NCBI GenBank assembly: GCA_937915375.1
Contig: CALDMO010000016.1
Location: 62,001 to 126,000, forward strand
Direction: 5' to 3'
DNA length: 64,000 bases
From: an uncultured Marvinbryantia sp.
GTDB lineage: Bacteria > Bacillota > Clostridia > Lachnospirales > Lachnospiraceae
In this document: positions 43,300 to 51,882 of the stretch, in pieces
Layout: every line of letters starts with the position of its first letter
How positions within the stretch are numbered: the first letter of the stretch is position 1
Notes under the pieces: generated by a model
Told to the model about the DNA's origin: nothing
Database searches by the model: none
What the model saw: the letters and a program-made list of their open reading frames with translations, nothing else
Program-made: the position numbers and the translations under genes

Positions 43300-44040
43300 A
43301 TGGGTGACAGACTGGAACTGACCGGGATGGTGCTCTCTGCCATCCCGATGGGAGAATACGATAAGCGTGTGGTTCTGCTGACCCGGGAACGCGGTAAGAT
43401 CAGTGGTTTTGCCAAAGGGGCGAGACGGCAGAACAGCCCGCTTCTGGCGGCGGCAAAACCGTTTTCGTTCGGTACCTTCGAGTGTTTTGAGGGACGCAGT
43501 TCCTATAATATTTATCAGGCGCAGGTCAGTAATTATTTTGAAAAACTTTCGCTTGATTTTGAAGGGGCATATTATGGCATGTATTTTCTGGAGTTCGCGG
43601 ATTATTATACGCGTGAAGGAAATGATGAAAAAGAAATGCTGAATCTTTTGTATGCGTCTCTTCGCGCGCTGGAAAATCCGCATCTGAACAAAAAACTGGT
43701 TCGTTATGTATTTGAATTAAAGGCGATGGTGATCAATGGGGAATATCCGCAGGTTTTCTGCTGCACGGGATGCGGTGGTACGGAGCAACTGGCGGGCTTT
43801 TCCTGGTCTGGAAATGGCACAGTCTGCCGCGGCTGTATGAAAAAAGGCGATCTGGCGCTGCTTGATTCGACGATTTTTACCATGCAGTATATCGTTTCCA
43901 CGCCAATCGCGAAGCTGTATACGTTTACGGTATCAGACGAAGTTTTGGCGGAGTTTTCGCGTGTGCAGGAACGTTTTCGCAAAACGTATGTTGATAAAAA
44001 GTTTAAGTCGCTGGAAATTCTGGAAAGTTTGCAGATTTAG
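43300..44040 (+). CDS. recO: DNA repair protein RecO
   Basis: This 246-residue protein has the RecO N-terminal OB-fold (LTGMVLSAIPMGEYDKRVVLLTRERGKISGFAKGARR) and a C-terminal helical domain with a four-cysteine zinc site (CCTGCGG and VCRGC). RecO loads RecA with RecR and RecF and anneals single strands covered by SSB. It starts 1 nt after the era stop. Confidence 0.96.
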   Translation: MGDRLELTGMVLSAIPMGEYDKRVVLLTRERGKISGFAKGARRQNSPLLAAAKPFSFGTFECFEGRSSYNIYQAQVSNYFEKLSLDFEGAYYGMYFLEFADYYTREGNDEKEMLNLLYASLRALENPHLNKKLVRYVFELKAMVINGEYPQVFCCTGCGGTEQLAGFSWSGNGTVCRGCMKKGDLALLDSTIFTMQYIVSTPIAKLYTFTVSDEVLAEFSRVQERFRKTYVDKKFKSLEILESLQI

Positions 44041-44102
44041 AGTTGAAAATAGAAACCAATGTTAGTATAATTAAATTTGAACGATTGTTGGAGGTATATC
44101 CG

Positions 44103-44696
44103 ATGAAGAGGGGTTATTTACTGGGAGCGCTGCTTTGTGTGAGTTGTGTTCTGACCGGATGCAGCAGCTTTTCTCCGAGTGTGTCAGGAGTTTCGATTAG
44201 TAAAAAGGGTGAGATCACAGCGGTAGTCCGCGAAAAGTTTGACAAGGATTACTATGACAAAAAAGAGTTGGAAGAACAGGTCGAATCTGAGATCGAACAG
44301 TATAACGCAAAGACCGGAGAAAAGTCGGTGAAAAAGAGAAAGCTTTCGGTAAAGGACGGTATGGCGGTTCTCAACATTTCATATAAGACGGCGAAAGACT
44401 ATGCGGATTTTAATAATGTCGGTTTTTATATGGGAAATATTCAGGGCGCGGTGCAGGCGGGATATGCGTTTGAGGACGAATTTTTCGAGGTGGCTGACGG
44501 AAAGCGAAAAGAAGATGCTCCGGTGTGGGGCTCTCAGATCATGTCCGGCAAAAATTATCAGACAGTTGCCATTGAGGAGGCGCTTCTGGTGGAAGTACCG
44601 GGAGAGATCAGGTATGTCAGCGGCAATGTAAAGGTAACGGATAAATCGACAGCAGTATTGGAAGAAAATGAGACAGCATATATACTGTATGAGTAG
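44103..44696 (+). CDS. Hypothetical lipoprotein
   Basis: This 197-residue protein has a lipoprotein signal peptide ending in the lipobox LTGC (Cys20), so it should be anchored to the outer face of the membrane. The mature part is lysine- and glutamate-rich without a domain I recognise. I chose the ATG at 44103 behind GGAGGTATATCC; an upstream in-frame ATG at 44043 adds 20 residues without a signal-peptide character. It lies between recO and glyS in the housekeeping block. Function unknown. Confidence 0.75.
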   Translation: MKRGYLLGALLCVSCVLTGCSSFSPSVSGVSISKKGEITAVVREKFDKDYYDKKELEEQVESEIEQYNAKTGEKSVKKRKLSVKDGMAVLNISYKTAKDYADFNNVGFYMGNIQGAVQAGYAFEDEFFEVADGKRKEDAPVWGSQIMSGKNYQTVAIEEALLVEVPGEIRYVSGNVKVTDKSTAVLEENETAYILYE

Positions 44697-44720
44697 GATG
44701 TCTGTCAGGAGGAGAATGTT

Positions 44721-46118
44721 ATGGAAAAGACAATGGAGAAAATTGTAGCTCTGGCAAAATCGAGAGGTTTTGTTTATCCGGGTTCTGAAATCTACGGTGG
44801 TCTTGCGAATACCTGGGATTACGGTAATCTGGGCGTGGAATTGAAAAATAACGTGAAGCGCGCGTGGTGGCAGAAATTTATTCAGGAAAACCCGTATAAT
44901 GTCGGGGTAGACTGTGCGATTCTGATGAACCCGCAGACCTGGGTGGCTTCCGGTCATCTGGGCGGTTTCTCTGATCCGCTGATGGACTGTAAAGAATGTC
45001 ATGAGCGTTTCCGTGCCGATAAAATTATTGAAGATTATTGTGCAGAAAACGGCATTGCGCTGGAGGGCAGTGTAGATGCGTGGACACAGGAACAGATGAG
45101 AGATTTCATCGAAGAGCATCAGGTTCCGTGCCCGACCTGTGGTAAACACAATTTTACTGATATCCGTCAGTTTAACCTGATGTTCAAGACTTTCCAGGGT
45201 GTTACCGAGGATGCGAAGAATACCGTATATCTGCGTCCGGAGACGGCACAGGGTATTTTTGTAAACTTTAAAAATGTGCAGAGAACATCCAGAAAGAAAA
45301 TTCCGTTCGGAATCGGACAGATCGGTAAGTCTTTCCGTAATGAGATCACACCGGGCAACTTTACATTCCGTACCAGAGAGTTCGAGCAGATGGAACTGGA
45401 ATTCTTCTGCGAGCCGGACACGGATCTGGAATGGTTTGCATACTGGAAACAGTTCTGTCTGGATTGGCTGCATAATCTTGGCCTGAAAGACGAAGAGGTT
45501 CGTTACCGCGACCATGATCCGGAAGAACTGAGTTTTTACAGCAAAGCGACCACAGACGTAGAATTTTTGTTCCCGTTTGGCTGGGGTGAACTATGGGGTA
45601 TCGCTGACCGTACCGATTACGACCTGACGCAGCATCAGAACGAATCCGGTCAGGATATGTCTTACTTTGATGATCAGAAAAATAAAAAGTATGTACCGTA
45701 TGTCGTGGAGCCGTCGCTTGGCGCTGACCGTATGGTGCTGGCATTCCTCTGCAGCGCGTATGATGAGGAAAATATCGGAACAGAAGAAAAGCCGGATATG
45801 CGTACGGTGCTGCATTTCCATCCGGTATTGGCGCCGATTAAGATCGGTGTGTTGCCGCTCTCTAAAAAGCTTAACGAGGGCGCAGAGAAAGTATTTGCAC
45901 AGCTTTCTAAGAAATATAACTGTGAATTTGACGACAGAGGAAATATCGGAAAACGCTATCGCCGTCAGGATGAGATCGGTACGCCGTTCTGCGTAACGTA
46001 TGATTTTGAGTCCGAGACAGACGGAGCAGTTACCGTGCGTGACCGTGATACAATGGAACAGGTACGTGTGAAAATTGATGAACTGGATGCATATTTTGCA
46101 GATAAGTTCACATTCTAA
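44721..46118 (+). CDS. glyS: Glycyl-tRNA synthetase (single-chain, dimeric type)
   Basis: This 465-residue class II synthetase charges tRNA-Gly. It starts KIVALAKSRGFVYPGSEIYGGLANTWDYG, has the motif 2 region FRNEITPGNFTFRTREFEQMELEFF, a cysteine-bearing insertion (CKECHERF, CPTCGKHNF), motif 3 (EPSLGADRMVLAFL) and a C-terminal anticodon-binding domain (KIGVLPLSKKLNEGAEKVFAQL). The ATG follows CAGGAGGAG, 24 bp after the lipoprotein stop, so there is no room for a T-box leader and it depends on upstream promoters. Confidence 0.97.
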   Translation: MEKTMEKIVALAKSRGFVYPGSEIYGGLANTWDYGNLGVELKNNVKRAWWQKFIQENPYNVGVDCAILMNPQTWVASGHLGGFSDPLMDCKECHERFRADKIIEDYCAENGIALEGSVDAWTQEQMRDFIEEHQVPCPTCGKHNFTDIRQFNLMFKTFQGVTEDAKNTVYLRPETAQGIFVNFKNVQRTSRKKIPFGIGQIGKSFRNEITPGNFTFRTREFEQMELEFFCEPDTDLEWFAYWKQFCLDWLHNLGLKDEEVRYRDHDPEELSFYSKATTDVEFLFPFGWGELWGIADRTDYDLTQHQNESGQDMSYFDDQKNKKYVPYVVEPSLGADRMVLAFLCSAYDEENIGTEEKPDMRTVLHFHPVLAPIKIGVLPLSKKLNEGAEKVFAQLSKKYNCEFDDRGNIGKRYRRQDEIGTPFCVTYDFESETDGAVTVRDRDTMEQVRVKIDELDAYFADKFTF

Positions 46119-46171
46119 AACGAGATTGGAGTCGTTGGGAAATATAGAGTTCAGATTTTCCGACCATTAAA

Positions 46172-46238
46172 AAAGAACATCCTTGAAAGAAGCTATGTTT
46201 TTGGACATTTAGCATTCTGTCAATGGTGTTCTTTTTTT
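46172..46238 (+). terminator. Probable glyS terminator
   Basis: AAAGAACA (46172-46179) pairs with TGTTCTTT (46227-46234) around a long structured loop, running into seven T residues. The rest of the 202-bp convergent gap shows nothing else. Confidence 0.6.
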
Positions 46239-46320
46239 GATATTTTATTTTTGCTGCGTAAAATTCCCATTAGGAATCGATTTTCCGGGAATATTGCTGG
46301 CGATATTTAAAACCTATAAT

Positions 46321-47091
46321 TTATAGTATTCTACGTTCTCCATCCATTTCCACATATAGTTTGGTTGCGGATAAATTCGCTGCCTTGCTTCCGTCCGCGC
46401 TGAAAATTAAGTTTTTAGCCGCTGTGATATAATTTGCATAATCGATGTTAGTTGTGTACCAGATATTTTCTTTTCCGTGTAGCTTATTGCAGAGGGTATC
46501 CATTTGTTCCCAGGTATTTTCCCTGTCAAATTCAAAACTATGTCCCCAGATATACAGAAGCGGCAGCCGCATATAATCCGGTGTGTGCAAGAAGCGTTCC
46601 GCTATATCTCCAAATGCCTGATTATGATGGCAGGTGGGCATCCAGCGCATAAAATCTACCCGGGGCGCAAAATCATTTGTTGACTCCACCGTCCTGCTAT
46701 ATGCAAACCCAAGTCTTTGGAGTGTATCCACTATCCGACTGTCATATTCGCCAAAAGCATAGGAACAGCCCCTTATGATGCGCCCGCTGTATGACTCTAA
46801 TGCACGACGATCCTGATAGAATTCATTTACCAGACGTTCCGTTGGCAGATAGACAGGATGTTCGTGCTGTACCCCGTGGCAGGCGATTTCGTGATTTTTA
46901 TATAATTCTGGAAGCTCTGACGATGTTACAAAGCCCGGCGTATCTAATGTTCCGGAATTTAAATGAAACGTTGCTTTCAGATCATATTTATCAAAGATAC
47001 CGACCAATCGACGGTCAAAGATCTGTCCGTCATCATAACTGAATGTTAATGCTTTTTCTTTCCACTGCGGATAATATAATTTAAATTCCAT
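46321..47091 (-). CDS. Polysaccharide deacetylase family protein (NodB-like)
   Basis: This 256-residue protein has the NodB features: TFSYDDGQIFD (metal-binding Asp pair), HEIACHGVQHEHP (the HxxxH metal site) and RGCSYAFGEYDSR. No signal peptide is visible, so it acts in the cytoplasm. The family removes N- or O-acetyl groups from sugars. Given its position divergent from a GH43 gene at the edge of an arabinoxylan locus, it may deacetylate imported acetylated xylo-oligosaccharides, but this is inference. The ATG at 47091 follows GGGGGGAATACAT. Confidence 0.82.
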   Translation of the reverse strand: MEFKLYYPQWKEKALTFSYDDGQIFDRRLVGIFDKYDLKATFHLNSGTLDTPGFVTSSELPELYKNHEIACHGVQHEHPVYLPTERLVNEFYQDRRALESYSGRIIRGCSYAFGEYDSRIVDTLQRLGFAYSRTVESTNDFAPRVDFMRWMPTCHHNQAFGDIAERFLHTPDYMRLPLLYIWGHSFEFDRENTWEQMDTLCNKLHGKENIWYTTNIDYANYITAAKNLIFSADGSKAANLSATKLYVEMDGERRIL

Positions 47092-47128
47092 ATGTATTCC
47101 CCCCATTATTGCTGTTCATTCATGTTTG

Positions 47129-47158
47129 ATTTAAAAAATGTTTTTTATATATTGTCAA
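47129..47158 (-). promoter_or_regulatory. Possible promoter of the deacetylase gene
   Basis: On the minus strand, TTGACA (47158-47153) with an 18-bp spacer and TTAAAT (47134-47129). The 252-bp divergent region is A+T-rich; no clear promoter for the plus-strand GH43 gene was found. Confidence 0.4.
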
Positions 47159-47343
47159 GTTTAACATTTTTTGTATTCAAAGTCATTCATAAGTTAGAGG
47201 CCTTTTTTATATACATTTTTTCTTTTTTCGTTGAAATTGCTGTAAAAAAGGAAAATTTTTAGAAAGAAACGACTATTGATTTTTCAGAAAAAACATGGGA
47301 AGATAGGAAAAGACAAATTGGGACCGAAAAGGAGGACAAAATA

Positions 47344-48756
47344 ATGTATGCAAAAAATCCATATCTACCTTCGTGGGAGTATGTACCGGACGGAGAACCA
47401 TATGTATTTAACGGAAGAATTTATGTGTATGGTTCTCATGACCGGTTTAACGGAGATGTTTACTGTATCAATGACTATGTCTGCTGGTCAGCGCCGGAAA
47501 ATGATCCGGGCAACTGGCGATATGAGGGCGTAATTTATAAAAAGACACAGGATCCTTTAAATCCGGACGGACATATGTGCTTGTATGCGCCGGATGTAAC
47601 GATAGGGCCGGACGGCAGATATTATCTTTACTATGTGCTGGATAAAGTGCCGGTTGTGTCCGTGGCGGTTTGTGATACACCGGCAGGACAGTATGAGTTT
47701 TACGGATATGTACACTATGCGGACGGTACTCGTCTTGGAGAAAGAGAAGGAGATGAACCACAGTTCGATCCGGGGGTACTGACGGAAAATGGAAAGACCT
47801 ATCTGTACACTGGTTTTTGTTCTCCTGGGGATACGTCCAGACACGGCGCGATGGGAACGGTGCTGGACAGCGATATGCTGACGATTCTTGAAGGACCGGT
47901 GTTTGTGGCGCCTTCTACAACAGTCAGCGCCGGAACAGGCTATGAAAATCATGAATTTTTTGAAGCGCCGTCTATTCGCAAAAAAGGTGATACCTATTAT
48001 TTTATATATTCTTCTGTCGTTATGTATGAGTTGTGCTATGCGACAAGTAAGGATCCGATGAAGGGATTTACTTTTGGCGGAGTGATTATTGCAAACAATG
48101 ATCTGCATATTGACAGCTATAAACCGGCAGAAAAACCAATGTATTACGGCGCGAACAATCATGGAAGTATTGTAGAAGCAGGCGGAAACTGGTATATTTT
48201 CTATCATCGCCATACGAACGGAACGAATTTCAGCCGTCAGGGATGTTTTGAAAAGATTCGCTTTGCTGAGGACGGAAGTATTCCGCAGGTGGAAATGACT
48301 TCTTGCTGCGGTCTTGATCCGCTGCCAGGTGCTGGCGAATATCCAGCTTATCTGGCATGCAGCTTGTTTGCAAAAGATGAGGAGCTTTACACAGACTGTA
48401 CGTCCGGGTGGATGGACTGTCGTTTTCCGAAGATTACGCAGGATGGCGGAGACGGAGATGAGATTCCGGGACATATTGCAAATTTCCGTGAGGGAACAAC
48501 GGCAGGATTTAAATATTTTGACTGTAAAGGTGTGAAAAAAGTCCGCATAAAAACCAGAGGTTATGCGACAGGTGTATTTGAGGTAAAAACAGCATGGGAT
48601 GGAGAAGCGCTTGGTGAAATCCCAATCAAGTTCAACAATATCTGGACGCCGGCAGAGGCGGATATCCGGATTCCGGACGGTGTACATGCTCTGTATTTTA
48701 CATATCGTGGGACCGGAGCGCCGGCGATGTCATCCTTTGAGTTGATTTGTGAATAA
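47344..48756 (+). CDS. GH43 glycosidase with C-terminal CBM6-like domain (copy 2)
   Basis: This 470-residue protein is a GH43 propeller with D16 (WEYVPDGEPYVF), D84 (YAPDVTIGPDGRYY) and general acid E207 (FFEAPSIRKKGDTYY), and a C-terminal CBM6-like sandwich. It aligns without gaps over the first 210 residues with the PUL 1 copy at 22512, so the two are recent paralogues. Likely alpha-L-arabinofuranosidase or beta-xylosidase acting in the cytoplasm. The ATG follows AGGAGGAC. The LacI regulator gene follows after 52 bp. Confidence 0.87.
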   Translation: MYAKNPYLPSWEYVPDGEPYVFNGRIYVYGSHDRFNGDVYCINDYVCWSAPENDPGNWRYEGVIYKKTQDPLNPDGHMCLYAPDVTIGPDGRYYLYYVLDKVPVVSVAVCDTPAGQYEFYGYVHYADGTRLGEREGDEPQFDPGVLTENGKTYLYTGFCSPGDTSRHGAMGTVLDSDMLTILEGPVFVAPSTTVSAGTGYENHEFFEAPSIRKKGDTYYFIYSSVVMYELCYATSKDPMKGFTFGGVIIANNDLHIDSYKPAEKPMYYGANNHGSIVEAGGNWYIFYHRHTNGTNFSRQGCFEKIRFAEDGSIPQVEMTSCCGLDPLPGAGEYPAYLACSLFAKDEELYTDCTSGWMDCRFPKITQDGGDGDEIPGHIANFREGTTAGFKYFDCKGVKKVRIKTRGYATGVFEVKTAWDGEALGEIPIKFNNIWTPAEADIRIPDGVHALYFTYRGTGAPAMSSFELICE

Positions 48757-48808
48757 AGGTTTATCGTTTTACTGGAAATACCCGCATCTGAACGAAAAGG
48801 AGTAGGGA

Positions 48809-49861
48809 ATGGTAACAATTAAAGATATTGCTCTGAAATGCAACGTGTCAGCAACGACCGTATCCAATATTTTAAATGGCAAGGCCAAAGCAAGTCGGGA
48901 AACAAAGGAGCTGGTGCTGCAGACGGTAAAGGAAATGGGGTATCAGCCGAATTATATTGCACAGGGGCTTAGAAACAGCAAAACAAGAACAATCGGAATT
49001 ATAGCTGAGGATATTGCGCAGTTTACAACACCGCGCATTATCGAAGGAATTATGGAGTACTGTGAGGCGAACGGATATCGGACAATCGTGGAAAATCTTC
49101 GCCTTTATGCCAGATGGAACGACAGCTGGTACGACAAGGAAAAAGAATACCATTCTATACTTGATCCGGTGTTGCAGCAGATGCTTTCAATTAAAGTGGA
49201 TGGAATTATTTATGTTGCCGGTCATGCGCGCTTGATTCACTGTGTTCCGAAAAATTTTCAGGTTCCGGCGGTGATGGCGTATGCTTACAGTGGCTCGGAT
49301 GAAGTACCGTCTGTGGCGATTGATGACACAGAGAGTGCGCAGGAAGTGGTAAAATATTTACTGCACATGGGACATCGTAAGATTGGTGTGATCGGCGGGC
49401 GCGCAGATAACATTCATACGCAAAAACGACTTCTCGGGTATCAGAAAGCGCTTTTTGAGGAAAAAGTTTTATTTGATCCAGAGCTGGTTGCCTACGCAAA
49501 CTGGGATCGGGAAACGGGATACCGGGCGGCAGAACAGCTGTTGGACAAAGGTGTGACTGCATTTTTCTGTATGACAGACCGGATGGCCGGAGGTGTTTAT
49601 GATTTGCTGGAAGAACGGGCGCTGACTGTCGGAAAAGAGATTTCGGTGGCTGGATTTGATGATCAGGATATCGCGGAATTCTTTCGACCGGCACTTACGA
49701 CTACTCGGCTTCCCTTAAATGAAATAGGAACAGAAGCAACAAAGCTTCTTTTGGAAAAGATTGAAACGGGCAACGCGCGAAAGGAAGAAGAGGGAAAAGT
49801 CCTGGAGGTGCTGGTGCCATGTAAAATACAGATTCGCAAATCAGTTGGAAAAGCGGAGTGA
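48809..49861 (+). CDS. LacI family transcriptional regulator
   Basis: This 350-residue regulator has an N-terminal LacI helix-turn-helix (VTIKDIALKCNVSATTVSNILNGK), the hinge helix region (GYQPNYIAQGLRNSKTRTIGII) and a periplasmic-binding-protein-like effector domain (MGHRKIGVIGG, VAGFDDQDIAEFFRPALTTTRLP). It probably controls the arabinoxylan genes: a LacI-style palindrome with a central CG lies just downstream of the promoter of the permease operon at 50900-50915. The effector is unknown, likely a xylo- or arabino-oligosaccharide. The start has AAGGAG upstream. Confidence 0.93.
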   Translation: MVTIKDIALKCNVSATTVSNILNGKAKASRETKELVLQTVKEMGYQPNYIAQGLRNSKTRTIGIIAEDIAQFTTPRIIEGIMEYCEANGYRTIVENLRLYARWNDSWYDKEKEYHSILDPVLQQMLSIKVDGIIYVAGHARLIHCVPKNFQVPAVMAYAYSGSDEVPSVAIDDTESAQEVVKYLLHMGHRKIGVIGGRADNIHTQKRLLGYQKALFEEKVLFDPELVAYANWDRETGYRAAEQLLDKGVTAFFCMTDRMAGGVYDLLEERALTVGKEISVAGFDDQDIAEFFRPALTTTRLPLNEIGTEATKLLLEKIETGNARKEEEGKVLEVLVPCKIQIRKSVGKAE

Positions 49862-49902
49862 AAGTGCAGACGCTTTTTCAATAGAGAGGCTGATGCAAAA
49901 TA

Positions 49903-49939
49903 GAAAGGCAGTCGGAACTTTTATGTTCCGCTGCCTTTC
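49903..49939. terminator. Bidirectional terminator between lacI and the AraC pseudogene
   Basis: GAAAGGCAG (49903-49911) and CTGCCTTTC (49931-49939) pair, with an inner GGAAC/GTTCC stem. On the minus strand it is followed by TATTTT; on the plus strand the T-tract is poor. Confidence 0.7.
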
Positions 49940-49948
49940 AGTATTGGT

Positions 49949-50591
49949 TTATATAATAGCAAGTTCTTCTGTGTGTTTCGCCAGATACAGTAATATTTTC
50001 TCATTCACTCGGGCCAGATCAGTAAATTTATCCTTTGAGGAAAAATACGCTGTACAGATCAGCTGAATCGAAAATACTACATAGGGAGCCGCTTTCTTCT
50101 CCCACATAAAAATCATTTTCACTGATCTGTCCGCTTCCCTCATAATAAACTTCATTGATCGTATCATTCTCTTGTCCCCAATGGACAAGAATCTTTTGGA
50201 TTGTTTTTTTGGATACCATAATACGTTCCTCCTGTTTTAGATTCATTTTGTAAGGTCTGGCAGGTTTATGGCCTTTAAGATAATCGGAAGGTCCACAGCC
50301 ATATTTACGACAGAATGCCCTGTAAAATCCGGCATAAGTATCAAAACCGTACTCCAGCGCTGCATCTTGCAGTCCCATTCCTTTTGATACTTCGTATAGC
50401 GCATGGGTAAGCCTTTTGTGTACCAGATATTGTTTCAGCGTCAGACCGGTTGCTTTCCGAAAAAGATCGCTGTAATAAGAGCTGGAGTATCCAGCCATTT
50501 TGCCCAACTCACTTATCTGTATTTCTGCTTTTAAATTAGCTTCTATGTGATTCAGCGTAAGCTGAATTCTGTCAAGATTATCCAACATCAT
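49949..50591 (-). pseudogene. Remnant of an AraC-type regulator fused to an APH-like phosphotransferase
   Basis: The first reading frame (50591-50028) encodes an AraC helix-turn-helix (SELGKMAGYSSSYYSDLFRK, LQDAALEYGFDTYAGFYRAF). A linker and the start of a kinase-like domain follow (VHWGQENDTINEVYY, then ENDFYVGE), before out-of-family residues and a stop. Immediately after FYVGE, another frame continues with KKAAPYVVFSIQLICTAYF and DKFTDLARVNEKILLYL to a stop at 49949. That piece looks like the C-terminal end of aminoglycoside/homoserine-kinase-like (APH) proteins. The kinase core of roughly 200-250 residues is therefore missing. Start ATG 50591 follows AAAGGC. Confidence 0.65.
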
Positions 50592-50858
50592 TTGTCTGCC
50601 TTTCAAAAGTAATCCTGCAGGGGTTCCTTTTGATTTTATTTTAGCACAAAATGTTAGAAAAACGTTTCCGTTTTTCGGAAAATGGGTTAGAAGAGGGCAA
50701 TGTAAAAGTGCTTAGAAAATAAAAAAGTTTAACGAATTATAAAAAAAGTAAAAATAAATAAAAAAGAAATAAATAAAAATATAGTAGCAATAATGCACAA
50801 AAAAAAGGATGAAAAATTGTATAAATGTTGAAAATATAAAAAATAATGAAAAATAACA

Positions 50859-50915
50859 TTGACAGAAGAAAGGAAAGAGACTATCATACAGGCATAAGAA
50901 GTTTAACGATAAACT
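50859..50915 (+). promoter_or_regulatory. Promoter and LacI-type operator of the PUL 2 transporter operon
   Basis: TTGACA (50859-50864), a 17-bp spacer and TATCAT (50882-50887) form a good promoter. AGTTTAACGATAAACT (50900-50915) is a 16-bp palindrome with a central CG and one symmetric mismatch, the usual LacI-family shape, placed just after the transcription start for repression. A half site AGTTTAACGA lies 174 bp upstream at 50726. The remainder of the 350-bp gap is A-rich without other features. Confidence 0.72.
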
Positions 50916-50941
50916 ATAAAAACAAATGAAGGGAGAAGATT

Positions 50942-51862
50942 ATGAAACTTGCTGTAAATAAAAAGAAATGGCACTCCTTTAAGCTGTTTCTTTTTATACT
51001 TCCGTTTTTACTGCTGGTGCTGCTGTTTTCTTACTATCCGCTGTATGGATGGCTGTATGCGTTTTACGATTATCGGCCGCCTCGTCCGTTTTCTGATGCG
51101 GAATTTGTAGGACTGAAATGGTTTAAGTCATTAGTGGAAAATCCAATCAAAGTGCAGCAACTGCTGCAGGTACTGAAAAATACATTTGCGATGAGCGCGC
51201 TTACGCTGGGAACCTCCTGGCTGCCGATGATTTTTGCGGTTTTCTTAAATGAGATTAAATGCGTGCCGTTTCGTAAATTTATCCAGACAGTAACAACGCT
51301 GCCGAACTTTATCAGCTGGGTGTTGGTATATTCTGTGGCATTTAGTTTGTTCAATAGCAGCGGTATGATGAATACGTTGCTGATGAATCTGGGAATTATT
51401 GAAAAACCAATCATGTTTCTGCAGTCTTCAGAACATGTATGGCTGACTCAGTGGCTGTGGCTGACGTGGAAAAATCTCGGATGGGCGGCAATCATGTATA
51501 TTGCGGCAATCTCCAGTATTGATGACGAGCTGTTTCAGGCGGCAAAGGTGGATGGAGCGACCAGAATGCAGTGTATCCGTTACATTACGATTCCGAGCCT
51601 GCTGCCGACATTCTTTGTGCTTCTGATGATGAATATCGGAAATTTCCTGTCAAACGGTATGGAACAGTATTATGTATTCCAGAACGCGTTTAACAAAGAA
51701 AGTATTCAGGTACTGGATCTGTATGTATACAACCTGGCAATGGGAAGCGGAAGTTATTCGGTATCAGTTGCTTTGAGTATGCTTAAGAGTGCAGTCAGTC
51801 TGGTACTTCTGGTTGTTGCAAACGCAGTTTCCAAGGCGACACGCGGAGAGAGCTTTCTGTAA
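50942..51862 (+). CDS. ABC sugar transporter permease, LplB type (PUL 2)
   Basis: This 306-residue permease has six membrane helices, YYPLYGWLYAFYDYRPP after the first, and the EAA loop FQAAKVDGATRMQCIRYITIP. It is the first gene of the transporter operon behind a LacI-type operator, with GAAGGGAGAAG before the ATG. It is a counterpart of the PUL 1 permease at 29459 but clearly diverged. It should form a channel with the next permease for xylo-oligosaccharides. No ATPase is encoded nearby. Confidence 0.9.
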   Translation: MKLAVNKKKWHSFKLFLFILPFLLLVLLFSYYPLYGWLYAFYDYRPPRPFSDAEFVGLKWFKSLVENPIKVQQLLQVLKNTFAMSALTLGTSWLPMIFAVFLNEIKCVPFRKFIQTVTTLPNFISWVLVYSVAFSLFNSSGMMNTLLMNLGIIEKPIMFLQSSEHVWLTQWLWLTWKNLGWAAIMYIAAISSIDDELFQAAKVDGATRMQCIRYITIPSLLPTFFVLLMMNIGNFLSNGMEQYYVFQNAFNKESIQVLDLYVYNLAMGSGSYSVSVALSMLKSAVSLVLLVVANAVSKATRGESFL

Positions 51863-51882
51863 CAGCAGAGGAAGGAGAGAAT

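Noticed and set aside
44697..44720. A T-box leader for glyS, common in Firmicutes.
   Set aside because: Only 24 bp separate the genes, far too short for a T-box.
47157..47166. AAGTTTAACA as a LacI operator in the deacetylase/GH43 divergent region.
   Set aside because: Only one half site is present and there is no central CG dyad or second arm.
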